64,000 bases of DNA from positions 62,001-126,000 of the forward strand of contig JAFUOH010000001.1 in assembly GCA_017482055.1 (NCBI GenBank), in the 5' to 3' direction. Shown one piece after another: positions 27,184 to 36,497 of this stretch (position 1 is its first letter; every line of letters starts with the position of its first letter). The notes below the pieces were generated by a model. It saw only the letters and a list, made by a program, of their open reading frames with translations. It was not told where the DNA came from and made no database searches. Source of the stretch: Clostridia bacterium (GTDB lineage: Bacteria > Bacillota > Clostridia > Oscillospirales > CAG-272). The position numbers and the translations under genes are program-made.

Positions 27184-30100
27184 ATGAGAACAAGAAGAGT
27201 ATTTTCACTGCTTCTCACAGTCTCGATGATCGTCTCGCTTGTGTTCACATCTGCTTTTGCGGTCGGTGTGTCCGCGGCGGAAACCGATCCGAAGAAGATC
27301 GACAAGATCATCGTTGACTTCAGAAACGAAGCGGAATTTTCAAAGAACGGTGAGGTCTATAAGCATAACCCCACCACGGCTGAGCCCGACCCCGATACGG
27401 GCGGCAGAGTTTCCTTCAGCGAAGAGAAAAACGCCATGCGTATCGAATACGCAGAGAGCAAGGTACAGGTGCCCTTCCGCGTCATGACCAAAATAAAGGG
27501 TCTCACCGACGAATACAAGTACTGGGTAGTTGTATACCAAGCAAAGACCGATAAGCCCTACTCCATCTATCTCCATAATTCCCCCGCAAAGGGTGTTCGC
27601 GTCGATGTAGTTACCGACGGTAAGGACACGGACGGCAAGTGGGTAGTTTCCGATGCATTTGACATTTCGCTTGTCAGCGGTGATGCGAGCATTCTCTCCC
27701 GCTGGAAAACGGGCGCTACCGTAAACACCTTAAACTTCAAGACCGACGATACGAGTGCGGAGTTTTATGTGAAGGAATACGGCTTCTTTAAGTCTAAAGA
27801 AGACGCGGCAGCATATTATGCGGCGGTTGATCTTGAAAAGCCCGCCTCCGAGTATCAGTCGACGGCACAGGCAGCGACCGCTCCCACAACATCCGTAGCA
27901 GGCAATGGTACCTTTGCGGTAACTACATATCCCGCCGCGGAGCCCGCCGGCACAAGCGTAGGTACCACCACCTCCGAAAAACTTCCCGAGCCTGTTATAA
28001 TGGATTTATCATCGCTGGTCGATGTTAATAATTCGGGCGTCAAGTTTACCGACCATGCCGAGCAGACCGAGGGAGACTACACGTTCGTGACTCTCGCGGA
28101 CGGCACAAAGGCGCTTCAACTCAAGTATTGCCCCTACGGCAACTGGAAGCCTTATCGCACCATGCCTGCGTTCACGGAAGCGAATAAGGTCACAACGGAT
28201 CACAAATATGTGCGCATCACCTATATGACCACTGATGTAATGGCTAATACCATTACTCTTACAAACAACGCAAACGGTCAGATAATCACATTGGTTGAAA
28301 ATACTGCTGCATCTCAGGGCGAGTGGGTACGCTCCAATGCGGTATTTATTGACGAAAAGGATATCCTTACCCGTTACAACAAGGGTATGCACTGCACCAT
28401 AATCTATACCTCCGGCTCTGCCACAAGCGAGATCTACATAAAGGAGCTCGCATTCTTCGCATCCGAGGCACAGGCATATGAGTATTACGGCGACAGTGAG
28501 GTCGTCGAGGCAAGCATGTTCTCCGCCATGACCTTCGGTCAAGGAGGCAGCGGTACGACCGCTGTGGGCGATACCTGGGGCGTTTATTCTGTGAACGACG
28601 GCTCCGGTACCCTTGATATCACCTACGCCGAGACTACCAACCATAGAAATGCCAAGTATATGGCTAAGGTAAAGTTTATTGCCAAGGGCGGGCTTGACAG
28701 TACTTATAGGTACGTACGTGTGGCGTACGCAGCAGATCAGCCCGAGACCGTTACAGGTGCGGGAATGTATCTCTACAACGACAAGATTGGAAATCAGGTG
28801 ATCACGCTTGAGGACAACCTTGTTGACACCGACGGTAAGTATGTGCTGGGCGACGTGGCGTATCTCCACGACGATATGACGAACCGTTTCGCCGCATCGG
28901 GCGACTATAGTAACACCATGCATAACTCGCTCATTACAAACGTGAATGTGCCCGGAGCTACCTACTCCATAAAGGCGCTTTACTTCTTCCCCACAAGAGC
29001 AGCGGCTGAAGCGTTCGAGCTTCCCACCGCCGATCACAAGATCACGATAAACGGCAACGATATATCTCAATATCGTATAGTTATCGCCGAGGATGCTCCC
29101 GTTAAGGTAGTCGAAGCGGCAAACGCTTTTGTAAAGCGTGTGTATGGGCTTACCGACGTAATGCTTCCCGTTGTTACCGACGATACTGCGGAAACTGCGT
29201 TCGAGATACTTGTGGGTCCGTCAAGCAGAGCTAAGTCCACTGCCCGCATTGCCGAAATGAAGGCGTTGGAGCAGGGCAGCTATAGGCATTGGGCATATCT
29301 TGACGGTGACACTGTTGTCATCGGTGCGATCTTACCCTATAATGTCACCGTTGCGGTGGAAACCTATCTGAAGGCGTTCTTGTTCGATGGCCTTACGGAG
29401 GTTCCCGATGAAATCAAAATAACCGATAAGCATGAATTTGAGCTTACCGACTCTGCTATCGCGCTCACAAACTTCTGGAGCTACTACGCAAATGTTGAGG
29501 ATCCCGAACACTTTACCGAGGACTTCGACGTTGACGACGGCTACTTTGCAGAGGAAAACGGCGCATCCGATTGGAGCTATTCGAACGGCGTTATGACGAC
29601 CGACACCGATGACTATGCGCTTTCCTTCATCCATGTATATGAGCCTGATGTCACCTACAGTGCAAAGCTCAAGTATACAAAAGCAGGCTCCGACGGCGAA
29701 ATGGGTCTTATGCTCCGCTACACCTCTGACTACGCATGGGTCAAGGCTGGCTACGACTTTGAGGCGGGCGAGTGGTACATAAAGTCCCGAGAGGGTCTTG
29801 ACTTCTTCGAGGAAGTGCTTGCCACGGCATCCATGACGCTTACTCCCGACACATGGTATGAGCTCACGCTTACCGTGGATGACAACACCGTAAAGCTGAG
29901 TGTTAACGGCACAGAGGTGCTTAATTCTGCCGCTGTATCCCAGACCACACCCGGACGCATTGCGGTTTATGCAAATGACGCAGCGGTATCCATTGATGAT
30001 GTTGATGTTCTGCTCCTTTCGGGCGAGGGTACCATCTGGAAGGATGTCGCACACACCAAGCTTCCCGATGAGTCCTACCGTGAGGGCGGTTCCGTATTCG

Positions 30101-31674
30101 AAATGAATGACGGAAGCCTTATCTATACTCACCATTCCAATACTACATTCAAGTCGCTGGATAACGGTGCGACTTGGACACGCACCGACAAGTGGACTGA
30201 CACCTACGGATATGTCAACATTCTCCGTCTCAACAACGGTGACTGGCTGAAGATCGCCACCAAGGACGGCTATAAGATATCTCAGACCTCCTCCGATGAC
30301 GGCAAGACCTGGGTTGACGGCGGCAGAATTTGTCAGACTCCTTTCAGAGGCGATGCGAAAATTTCGGCAGGTGCGGGCAACATGAACGACAAGATCAATC
30401 AGTCCGGCACCACTAACCGCATCTTCTACAGCCAGAACTACGAGACCACCATTTCCTATTTCAGCGAAAACAACGACGGTGTACAGAGAAAGGTATTCTG
30501 TGAGTTCTATTACTCCGACGACAACGGTAAGACCTGGACTAAGTCCGACACCGATTCCTGGGAGATCGAGGGCAACGAAACACAGACTCACTTCGGCGAG
30601 TGCAAGATACTTGAATGCGCCGACGGCACGCTTCGCATGTACAACTCCTGGAACCGTTACGGCTGTATCGTATACTCCGAGTCCTACGACAATGGTGCGA
30701 CCTGGGGTCCCCTTGTTGAAATGAAGGAATTCTACTGTTCCTGCTCGTCCATGCAGTTCGTGCGTGACCCTTACGCAGATAATGCTACCACCTACTACAT
30801 GGTATGGGTATACTCCGAGCCTACTGCCCTCACCAGCGGTATGACCCGCGCAAGACTCTCTCTTGCCAAGTCTACCGACGGTAAGGAATGGGAGTTCCTC
30901 GGCGACGTATGGCGTTGGGAATCCAACTACAGCAAGGGCGGCGCTTTTATCAACCACGTTGTTGACCCGTTTATAAAGGTTACCGAGGATTATGTACTCG
31001 TTGGCTCGGGCTTCTCCGAGCATACCGCACTTTCGGGTGAGCCCGACGTTGCAAACTGGCACCAGGCACAGCGCCAGCACATCTACTCGATCCCGAAGGC
31101 ATCGCTTCCCGAGGGTGAGCCGCTCAGCCGCTTTGCCGATGTTGACAGTGACGACTCTTACTTCAAAGCAGTCGAGTTCGCGGCGAATGAAGGTCTGTTT
31201 AACGGTACTGCAGTAAACACCTTCTCTCCCGACCTTACCATGACCCGCTCCATGTTCGTTACCGTCCTTGGCAGACTTGACGGCTTTGACACCGAAAATT
31301 ATCCGAATGTCACATTCAGCGATGTTGTTAAAGGCTCGTGGTACGCTTCCTACGTGCAGTGGGCTGCGGCTAACGGCATAGTCAACGGTATCGGAAACGG
31401 TCTGTACGGAATCAACGAAAATGTAACCGTAGAACAGGCGCTGACCATTCTCGCGCGTTACAATAACTTCGCGGCAGGCAATGCCACCGGTAAGACCGCT
31501 GCCTCCTTCTCCGACGGCGCGAATGTGTCCGACTGGGCGAAAGAGGGCGTAGAATGGGCGGTAGCCAACGGTATCTACGAAGGTGAAAACGGTGCGCTGA
31601 ACGCCACCGCTCCCGCATCGAGAGCGACCGTTGCGACGATGTTCTATAACTACGTCAATGTATACGGCAAATAA
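27184..31674 (+). CDS. S-layer-anchored Asp-box (sialidase-like) surface protein, 1496 aa
   Basis: Large secreted protein. The signal peptide RVFSLLLTVSMIVSLVFTSA is followed by cleavage near VSA-AE. Three tandem beta-type repeats of about 150 residues fill residues 60-610, each ending like KELAFFASEAQAYEYYG. A domain at about 618-755 (DISQYRIVIAEDAPVKVVEA) resembles N-terminal modules of some glucuronidases. A laminin-G or DUF1080-like domain spans about 774-940 (TEDFDVDDGYF). The Asp-box propeller follows at 945-1305 (SLDNGATW, SSDDGKTW, SDDNGKTW, SYDNGATW). Three SLH modules close the protein from residue 1313, tethering it to secondary cell-wall polymer. The ATG follows GGAGG. Catalytic activity is not established. 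Confidence 0.88.
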   Translation: MRTRRVFSLLLTVSMIVSLVFTSAFAVGVSAAETDPKKIDKIIVDFRNEAEFSKNGEVYKHNPTTAEPDPDTGGRVSFSEEKNAMRIEYAESKVQVPFRVMTKIKGLTDEYKYWVVVYQAKTDKPYSIYLHNSPAKGVRVDVVTDGKDTDGKWVVSDAFDISLVSGDASILSRWKTGATVNTLNFKTDDTSAEFYVKEYGFFKSKEDAAAYYAAVDLEKPASEYQSTAQAATAPTTSVAGNGTFAVTTYPAAEPAGTSVGTTTSEKLPEPVIMDLSSLVDVNNSGVKFTDHAEQTEGDYTFVTLADGTKALQLKYCPYGNWKPYRTMPAFTEANKVTTDHKYVRITYMTTDVMANTITLTNNANGQIITLVENTAASQGEWVRSNAVFIDEKDILTRYNKGMHCTIIYTSGSATSEIYIKELAFFASEAQAYEYYGDSEVVEASMFSAMTFGQGGSGTTAVGDTWGVYSVNDGSGTLDITYAETTNHRNAKYMAKVKFIAKGGLDSTYRYVRVAYAADQPETVTGAGMYLYNDKIGNQVITLEDNLVDTDGKYVLGDVAYLHDDMTNRFAASGDYSNTMHNSLITNVNVPGATYSIKALYFFPTRAAAEAFELPTADHKITINGNDISQYRIVIAEDAPVKVVEAANAFVKRVYGLTDVMLPVVTDDTAETAFEILVGPSSRAKSTARIAEMKALEQGSYRHWAYLDGDTVVIGAILPYNVTVAVETYLKAFLFDGLTEVPDEIKITDKHEFELTDSAIALTNFWSYYANVEDPEHFTEDFDVDDGYFAEENGASDWSYSNGVMTTDTDDYALSFIHVYEPDVTYSAKLKYTKAGSDGEMGLMLRYTSDYAWVKAGYDFEAGEWYIKSREGLDFFEEVLATASMTLTPDTWYELTLTVDDNTVKLSVNGTEVLNSAAVSQTTPGRIAVYANDAAVSIDDVDVLLLSGEGTIWKDVAHTKLPDESYREGGSVFEMNDGSLIYTHHSNTTFKSLDNGATWTRTDKWTDTYGYVNILRLNNGDWLKIATKDGYKISQTSSDDGKTWVDGGRICQTPFRGDAKISAGAGNMNDKINQSGTTNRIFYSQNYETTISYFSENNDGVQRKVFCEFYYSDDNGKTWTKSDTDSWEIEGNETQTHFGECKILECADGTLRMYNSWNRYGCIVYSESYDNGATWGPLVEMKEFYCSCSSMQFVRDPYADNATTYYMVWVYSEPTALTSGMTRARLSLAKSTDGKEWEFLGDVWRWESNYSKGGAFINHVVDPFIKVTEDYVLVGSGFSEHTALSGEPDVANWHQAQRQHIYSIPKASLPEGEPLSRFADVDSDDSYFKAVEFAANEGLFNGTAVNTFSPDLTMTRSMFVTVLGRLDGFDTENYPNVTFSDVVKGSWYASYVQWAAANGIVNGIGNGLYGINENVTVEQALTILARYNNFAAGNATGKTAASFSDGANVSDWAKEGVEWAVANGIYEGENGALNATAPASRATVATMFYNYVNVYGK

Positions 31675-31687
31675 TCTGATATAGTGA

Positions 31688-31737
31688 TCAAAAACGGGAT
31701 TGTTCACAACATTCTACAGTCCCGTTTTTGACTTTTT
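31688..31737 (+). terminator. terminator of the first SLH Asp-box gene
   Basis: TCAAAAACGGGA (31688-31699) pairs perfectly with TCCCGTTTTTGA (31720-31731), 20-base loop, then CTTTTT. Confidence 0.85.
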
Positions 31738-31749
31738 ATACAAATTGTG

Positions 31750-31778
31750 TTGACGGATATGAGAATTTATGGTATACT
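31750..31778 (+). promoter_or_regulatory. promoter of the second SLH Asp-box gene
   Basis: TTGACG (31750-31755), 17-base spacer, TATACT (31773-31778), 41 bases before the ATG at 31820. Each of the two paralogues therefore has its own promoter and terminator. Confidence 0.78.
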
Positions 31779-31819
31779 TGATATGCATGTCAAAATTTTA
31801 AATTTTAGGAGAACCGATT

Positions 31820-34800
31820 ATGAAGAATGATCCAAAACGAGGACTTTCAAGGTCCATTCTCTCATTTGCAGCGATGCTTATGCTTTGTATCGTGCCGTTT
31901 ACCACGGTCGGTGCATCAGCCGCATCTGACACAGCAGGCGCTGCAGCGACGAATCCCTCGTATATCATCCCGTTTACGGAAACTCCGGTTGCGGAAGTCG
32001 GAACGTCCGCCACGGAAACCACCACTGTTACGCCTGTTATCATCAAGATGGGCAACACCGATCAGATGAAGGCGCAGAACGCTGAATTTTACATCCACAA
32101 GGCAAATACTCTAACCTCGGGTAACTTTGCATCCGTTTCCGAGGAGGGGGGTGCCTCATGTGTACGCTTAACCTATGCGAAGCCCACGGAAACCTTCCTT
32201 CCCGAGTATCGCATAATGCCCAAATATGCTAATAATGATAAGATCACCGCAGAGCATAAATATATGCGCGTGACCTTTAAGACCGAGGACACCTACCCCG
32301 CGGAGCTTATTCTTTTAAACAACGGCAACCGTACCTCCTATATCACCCTGATGTCCGATTGTTCGGTATCGAAGGGTGAATGGATCCGTACCAACGCCGC
32401 ATATATTGTAGATTACGGCTGTCTCGAACGCTTTCTTACAAGCAGGCACTGCACATTGGGCTTCTTCAGCGATACTGTCGATTCCGCATATTATATCAGC
32501 GAAATCGCTTTCTTCGGTTCAGAGGCACAGGCTTATGAATACTACGGCGACAGCCCCCGTGTTGACAATGCTGACTATACCGGAATGACCTTCGGCGGAG
32601 GCAACGGCACCACCTATAACGGCGACACCTACGGTGTGCACTCCTTTAACAAAGCTACCCAGTCACTTGATATTACATATGCAGAGACTACCAATGTAAA
32701 AGGCGACAATGAGCGCGATGTTGGCTATCTTGCAAAGATCAAGTTCACTGCAGGTGCCGATTATTCACCCATTCAGCGCTATATGCGCGTATATTACAGC
32801 GCGAAGAATCCCGAGGGCGTTACCGGTGCATCCATGTACCTGTGGACTGACGCTAATCACTATACAATGAAGGTAGTTGACGACATCAAGGATACAAACG
32901 GCGAGTTTGTACTGTCCGACACTGTTTATCTCCATGAATATGCCGCCGATCGTTTCTCCGGCACAGGCAAGGCGACAAGCATCATGCACAACTCCCTCTT
33001 TGTCAACACCGATAAGCCGGGCGGACTTTATTCCATCAAGGCGGTCTACTTCTTCGATAGCCGTGAAGAAGCAGAGGCGTTTACGATCGACGAATCCAAG
33101 CGAATCGTTACCGTAAACGGCACCGATATTTCAAAGTATCGGGTAGTAGTTTCGGCTGACGCACCGGTACAGGTAACGAAAGCGGCAAATACCGTTGTCA
33201 AGCGCATCCAGGATCTTACCGGAACTGTACTTCCCATTGTTGACGATACAACTCCCGTTTCCGAATACGAGATTCTGATCGGCGTATCCACACGCGAAAA
33301 GTCCAAATTCAGCCGTTATGAGGCCGAGATCACCGCTGATGCCTTCGCAAGCTATGTGATAGAGATAAACGGTAAGGATGTTGTAATTACCTCAAAGCTC
33401 GCGGCGGCACTTGAAGCAGCCATCGATAACTTTACAAGAAGCGATCTTTACGGCGCAAGTGCGAATCCGCCCGGAGAGATCACACTTTCTGATGCCAAGC
33501 GTATCGGCACAGATAACAGCGGTATCAAAACCTCCCTGTATATTGACAAGGTTTATGATAATGTTGAAGATCCCGAACGCTTCACCGATGATTTCGATGC
33601 AGACGACGGATATTTCCTCGAACACAACAATACATCCGACTGGAAGATCGAAAACGGCGTACTTTCGACTGATGCAGACGAGCGTGTTATCACCTATCTC
33701 CATGTATATGAGCCGGATGTCACCTTTGCCGCTAAGATGAAGTACAGCGGCGCGGGTTCAAACGGCGATATCGGTCTTATGCTCCGATATAACTCCGCCG
33801 ATGCATGGGTAAAGGCGGGTTACGACTTTGTACGCGGCGAGTGGTATATTGAAAACCGTCAGGGCTACGACTTCTATTTGGAGCGTAATGCTTCTAAGAA
33901 GGCAACTCTCTCGCCCGATACCTGGTACGAGCTTTCCTTCACCGTTGATAACTACACCGCATCCCTTACCGTTAACGGTGAGGTGATTCTCACCGCCGAC
34001 GGCATCGGTCACAAGACTCCCGGTAAGGTAGCTTTCTTCGCCGAGGATGTTACTGCGACATTTGATGATGCGGACATACTGCTTCTCTCGGGAGAGGGCA
34101 CTATTATTAAAAATGCTCATCACACCTACCTTTGGGATGACAGATGGGTAGCAGGCGGCACCGCTTTTGAAATGCAGGACGGTCTTATCCGTTACGTTTT
34201 CCGTACCGATGTCAACATGAAGTCCTACGACGGCGGACTTACCTGGGTAGACTCCGAAAGCTTTACCGAGACCTACGGTGAGCCCAACTTCATAAGACTG
34301 AACGACGGTGATATCATTATCGTCGGTCCATCCGGAAGCAATGTAATCTCTCTCGTTTCGAGCGATGACGGCAAGACCTTTACAAAAACAGGTACGGTCT
34401 GCAAAACGCCATTTAACGGCGACACCACCATCAACGCAACTGCTGTCAACATGAACGACAAGATATTCCAGTCTCCCACCACCGATCGTATTTTCTACTG
34501 CCAGAACTATGAGACAAAAACGTCGGATTTCGACGGTAAGAAGGTATTCTGCGATTTCTACTACACCGACGACAAGGGTAAGACCTGGCACAAGTCCGAG
34601 ACCGACTCCTGGGAGATCGAGGGCAACGAAAAGGAGACTTACTTCGGCGAGTGTAAGATACTCGAATGCTCCGACGGAACGCTTCGCATATACACCTCCT
34701 GGAATGATTACGGCTGCATCGTTTATTCCGAGTCCACCGACAACGGCGTGACCTGGGGTCCCATTGTCGAAATGCCGGAATTCTATTGCCAGCGCTCCAG

Positions 34801-35722
34801 TATGGCATTTGCCCGCGACCCTTACGCCGAAAACGACCATACCTACTATATGGTTTGGGTATACTCTATCGGTGATAATTATGCAAGCGCAATGCCTCGT
34901 TCCAGACTCGCTCTTGCAAAGACCACCGACGGTAAGAACTGGACATATCTCGGTGACCTCTGGCGCTGGGAGTCCAATTATCTCGCAACCAACGTCTCCG
35001 CATACATCAACCATATCGTAAATCCATTCATTTATGTAAATGAGAAATACGTTTTCTGCGGTTCGGGTACCTCCGAGCGCATGGCTGACGATCCCGTGTC
35101 TACCCCTCATCAGCTCCAGAGACAGAATATCTGGACAATTGATAAGAGCGCTCTTCCCGAAGGCACCATGCTGAACAATTTCAGCGATGTCAGCCTCAGT
35201 GATGACGCTTACGGAGCTATCAGCTATGTCACCGCAAACGGTCTGTTTACAGGTACGAGCAATACCACCTTTGCTCCCGCAGAGAGAATGACTCGCTCCA
35301 TGTTTGTCACCGTGCTCGGCAGACTGGACGGCGTTGATCCCGCTAAGTATATCACTCCCACCTTCAGAGACGTGGTACGCGACCAGTGGTACACCTCCTA
35401 CGTGGAGTGGGCGGCTGAAAAATCCATCGTAAACGGTATCGGCGGCGGACTCTATGGCATCAACGAGAGTGTTACCATAGAGCAGGCATGCACCATTCTC
35501 GCGCGCTACAACGGCTTCAAGGCAGGCAATGCCACCGGTAAGACTGCTGCTTCCTTCTCCGACGGCGCAAATGTGTCCGACTGGGCGAAGGAGGGCGTAG
35601 AATGGGCGGTAGCCAACGGTATCTACGAAGGTGACGGCGGCATGCTTAATCCTGTTGCACCTGCAACAAGAGCCATAGTTGCAGTTATGTTCCATAACTA
35701 TGTAACGATTTACGGCAAGTAA
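31820..35722 (+). CDS. S-layer-anchored Asp-box (sialidase-like) surface protein, 1300 aa
   Basis: Paralogue of the preceding gene with the same order of parts: signal peptide (ILSFAAMLMLCIVPFTTVGA, cleavage near ASA-AS), two rather than three of the 150-residue beta repeats (to about residue 424), the DISKYRVVVSADAPVQV domain (about 425-560), the laminin-G-like domain (TDDFDADDGYF, 585-755), the Asp-box propeller (about 757-1112; SYDGGLTW, SSDDGKTF, TDDKGKTW, STDNGVTW) and three SLH modules (from about 1117). Loss of one repeat explains most of the length difference. The ATG follows AGGAG. Probably acts on a host or dietary glycan at the cell surface; substrate not shown. Confidence 0.88.
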   Translation: MKNDPKRGLSRSILSFAAMLMLCIVPFTTVGASAASDTAGAAATNPSYIIPFTETPVAEVGTSATETTTVTPVIIKMGNTDQMKAQNAEFYIHKANTLTSGNFASVSEEGGASCVRLTYAKPTETFLPEYRIMPKYANNDKITAEHKYMRVTFKTEDTYPAELILLNNGNRTSYITLMSDCSVSKGEWIRTNAAYIVDYGCLERFLTSRHCTLGFFSDTVDSAYYISEIAFFGSEAQAYEYYGDSPRVDNADYTGMTFGGGNGTTYNGDTYGVHSFNKATQSLDITYAETTNVKGDNERDVGYLAKIKFTAGADYSPIQRYMRVYYSAKNPEGVTGASMYLWTDANHYTMKVVDDIKDTNGEFVLSDTVYLHEYAADRFSGTGKATSIMHNSLFVNTDKPGGLYSIKAVYFFDSREEAEAFTIDESKRIVTVNGTDISKYRVVVSADAPVQVTKAANTVVKRIQDLTGTVLPIVDDTTPVSEYEILIGVSTREKSKFSRYEAEITADAFASYVIEINGKDVVITSKLAAALEAAIDNFTRSDLYGASANPPGEITLSDAKRIGTDNSGIKTSLYIDKVYDNVEDPERFTDDFDADDGYFLEHNNTSDWKIENGVLSTDADERVITYLHVYEPDVTFAAKMKYSGAGSNGDIGLMLRYNSADAWVKAGYDFVRGEWYIENRQGYDFYLERNASKKATLSPDTWYELSFTVDNYTASLTVNGEVILTADGIGHKTPGKVAFFAEDVTATFDDADILLLSGEGTIIKNAHHTYLWDDRWVAGGTAFEMQDGLIRYVFRTDVNMKSYDGGLTWVDSESFTETYGEPNFIRLNDGDIIIVGPSGSNVISLVSSDDGKTFTKTGTVCKTPFNGDTTINATAVNMNDKIFQSPTTDRIFYCQNYETKTSDFDGKKVFCDFYYTDDKGKTWHKSETDSWEIEGNEKETYFGECKILECSDGTLRIYTSWNDYGCIVYSESTDNGVTWGPIVEMPEFYCQRSSMAFARDPYAENDHTYYMVWVYSIGDNYASAMPRSRLALAKTTDGKNWTYLGDLWRWESNYLATNVSAYINHIVNPFIYVNEKYVFCGSGTSERMADDPVSTPHQLQRQNIWTIDKSALPEGTMLNNFSDVSLSDDAYGAISYVTANGLFTGTSNTTFAPAERMTRSMFVTVLGRLDGVDPAKYITPTFRDVVRDQWYTSYVEWAAEKSIVNGIGGGLYGINESVTIEQACTILARYNGFKAGNATGKTAASFSDGANVSDWAKEGVEWAVANGIYEGDGGMLNPVAPATRAIVAVMFHNYVTIYGK

Positions 35723-35741
35723 TATTAAAAAACAATTCCAC

Positions 35742-35778
35742 AATCAGGTGCTGCATTTACATGCAGCACCTGATTTAT
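35742..35778 (+). terminator. terminator of the second SLH Asp-box gene
   Basis: A perfect 15-bp stem, AATCAGGTGCTGCAT (35742-35756) and ATGCAGCACCTGATT (35761-35775), with a 4-base loop, then TAT. Confidence 0.85.
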
Positions 35779-35846
35779 CGTAGGACGAATACTTGCCATT
35801 TGTTCCGCGTCGGTCATCAAACCGAAAATTGTGTCTTAGGACGTTA

Positions 35847-35875
35847 TTGACTATTATCCTGCGATTGTGTATAAT
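35847..35875 (+). promoter_or_regulatory. promoter of the chimeric reductase gene and aldolase
   Basis: TTGACT (35847-35852), 17-base spacer, TATAAT (35870-35875), 53 bases before the ATG at 35929. Confidence 0.8.
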
Positions 35876-35928
35876 TATTATGCAAAAGTTTAATAGCAAC
35901 GATATATGCACCGAAAGGAACATAAAGA

Positions 35929-36465
35929 ATGAGAGTAACAACCATCAAAGGCGTAAATATATCCGCACTGTCACTGGGCACTGTGCAATTAGGGCTTAAT
36001 TACGGTATTAACAACCAAAACGGTAAGCCTGACCTTGCAGCATCATGCCGCATTTTGGATACGGCTATGGAGTATGGCATAAATACGCCGGATACTGCTA
36101 TGGCTTACGGCGATTCGGAAGAGGTGATCGGCAAATGGCTCGCCGCAAAACCCGAAAGCGAGTGCCCGTTTATTGTGACAAAGGTAGCAGGGCTTGATTT
36201 TAGCTCACTTGATGCTCTGAGGGGGCGCCATGCCGCGAGCTACTACGGACAGTACGGCATACGCATAAACGCGGTCTGCCCGGGCGGACTTCAGTCCGAA
36301 CGCACAAATCCACTGTTCGCGGAGCAGTATTCACTGCACACGCAGGTAGGGAGGCTTGCAAACGGTGATGATATTAAGGGCACGATATTGCTGCTTGCTT
36401 CAGATGCATCTGCGTATCTGACCGGTCTCAGCATCCCCGTTGACGGCGGATATACCTGTATTTAA
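35929..36465 (+). pseudogene. chimera of an aldo/keto reductase N-terminus and an SDR C-terminus
   Basis: The first 97 residues are an aldo/keto reductase start: ISALSLGTVQLGLNYGI, DTAMAYGDSEEVIGKWL with the usual Asp and Tyr, and FIVTKVAG with the Lys. From about residue 99 (base 36223) the sequence becomes the end of a short-chain dehydrogenase: YGQYGIRINAVCPGG, GTILLLASDASAYLTG and IPVDGGYT. The SDR cofactor domain and its YxxxK are missing, as is most of the AKR barrel. An in-frame deletion between two adjacent genes explains this best. The frame is open and has a promoter and ribosome site, but neither enzyme could function. Confidence 0.85.
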
Positions 36466-36497
36466 CATCGTACACAAATTTGAAAGGAATATAAAAT

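Noticed and set aside
29332..31707. 791-codon open frame antisense to the first SLH Asp-box gene (and a similar one at 33758-35743)
   Set aside because: Both mirror real genes with clear domains; the translated antisense has the Cys/His/Val-rich composition typical of shadows.
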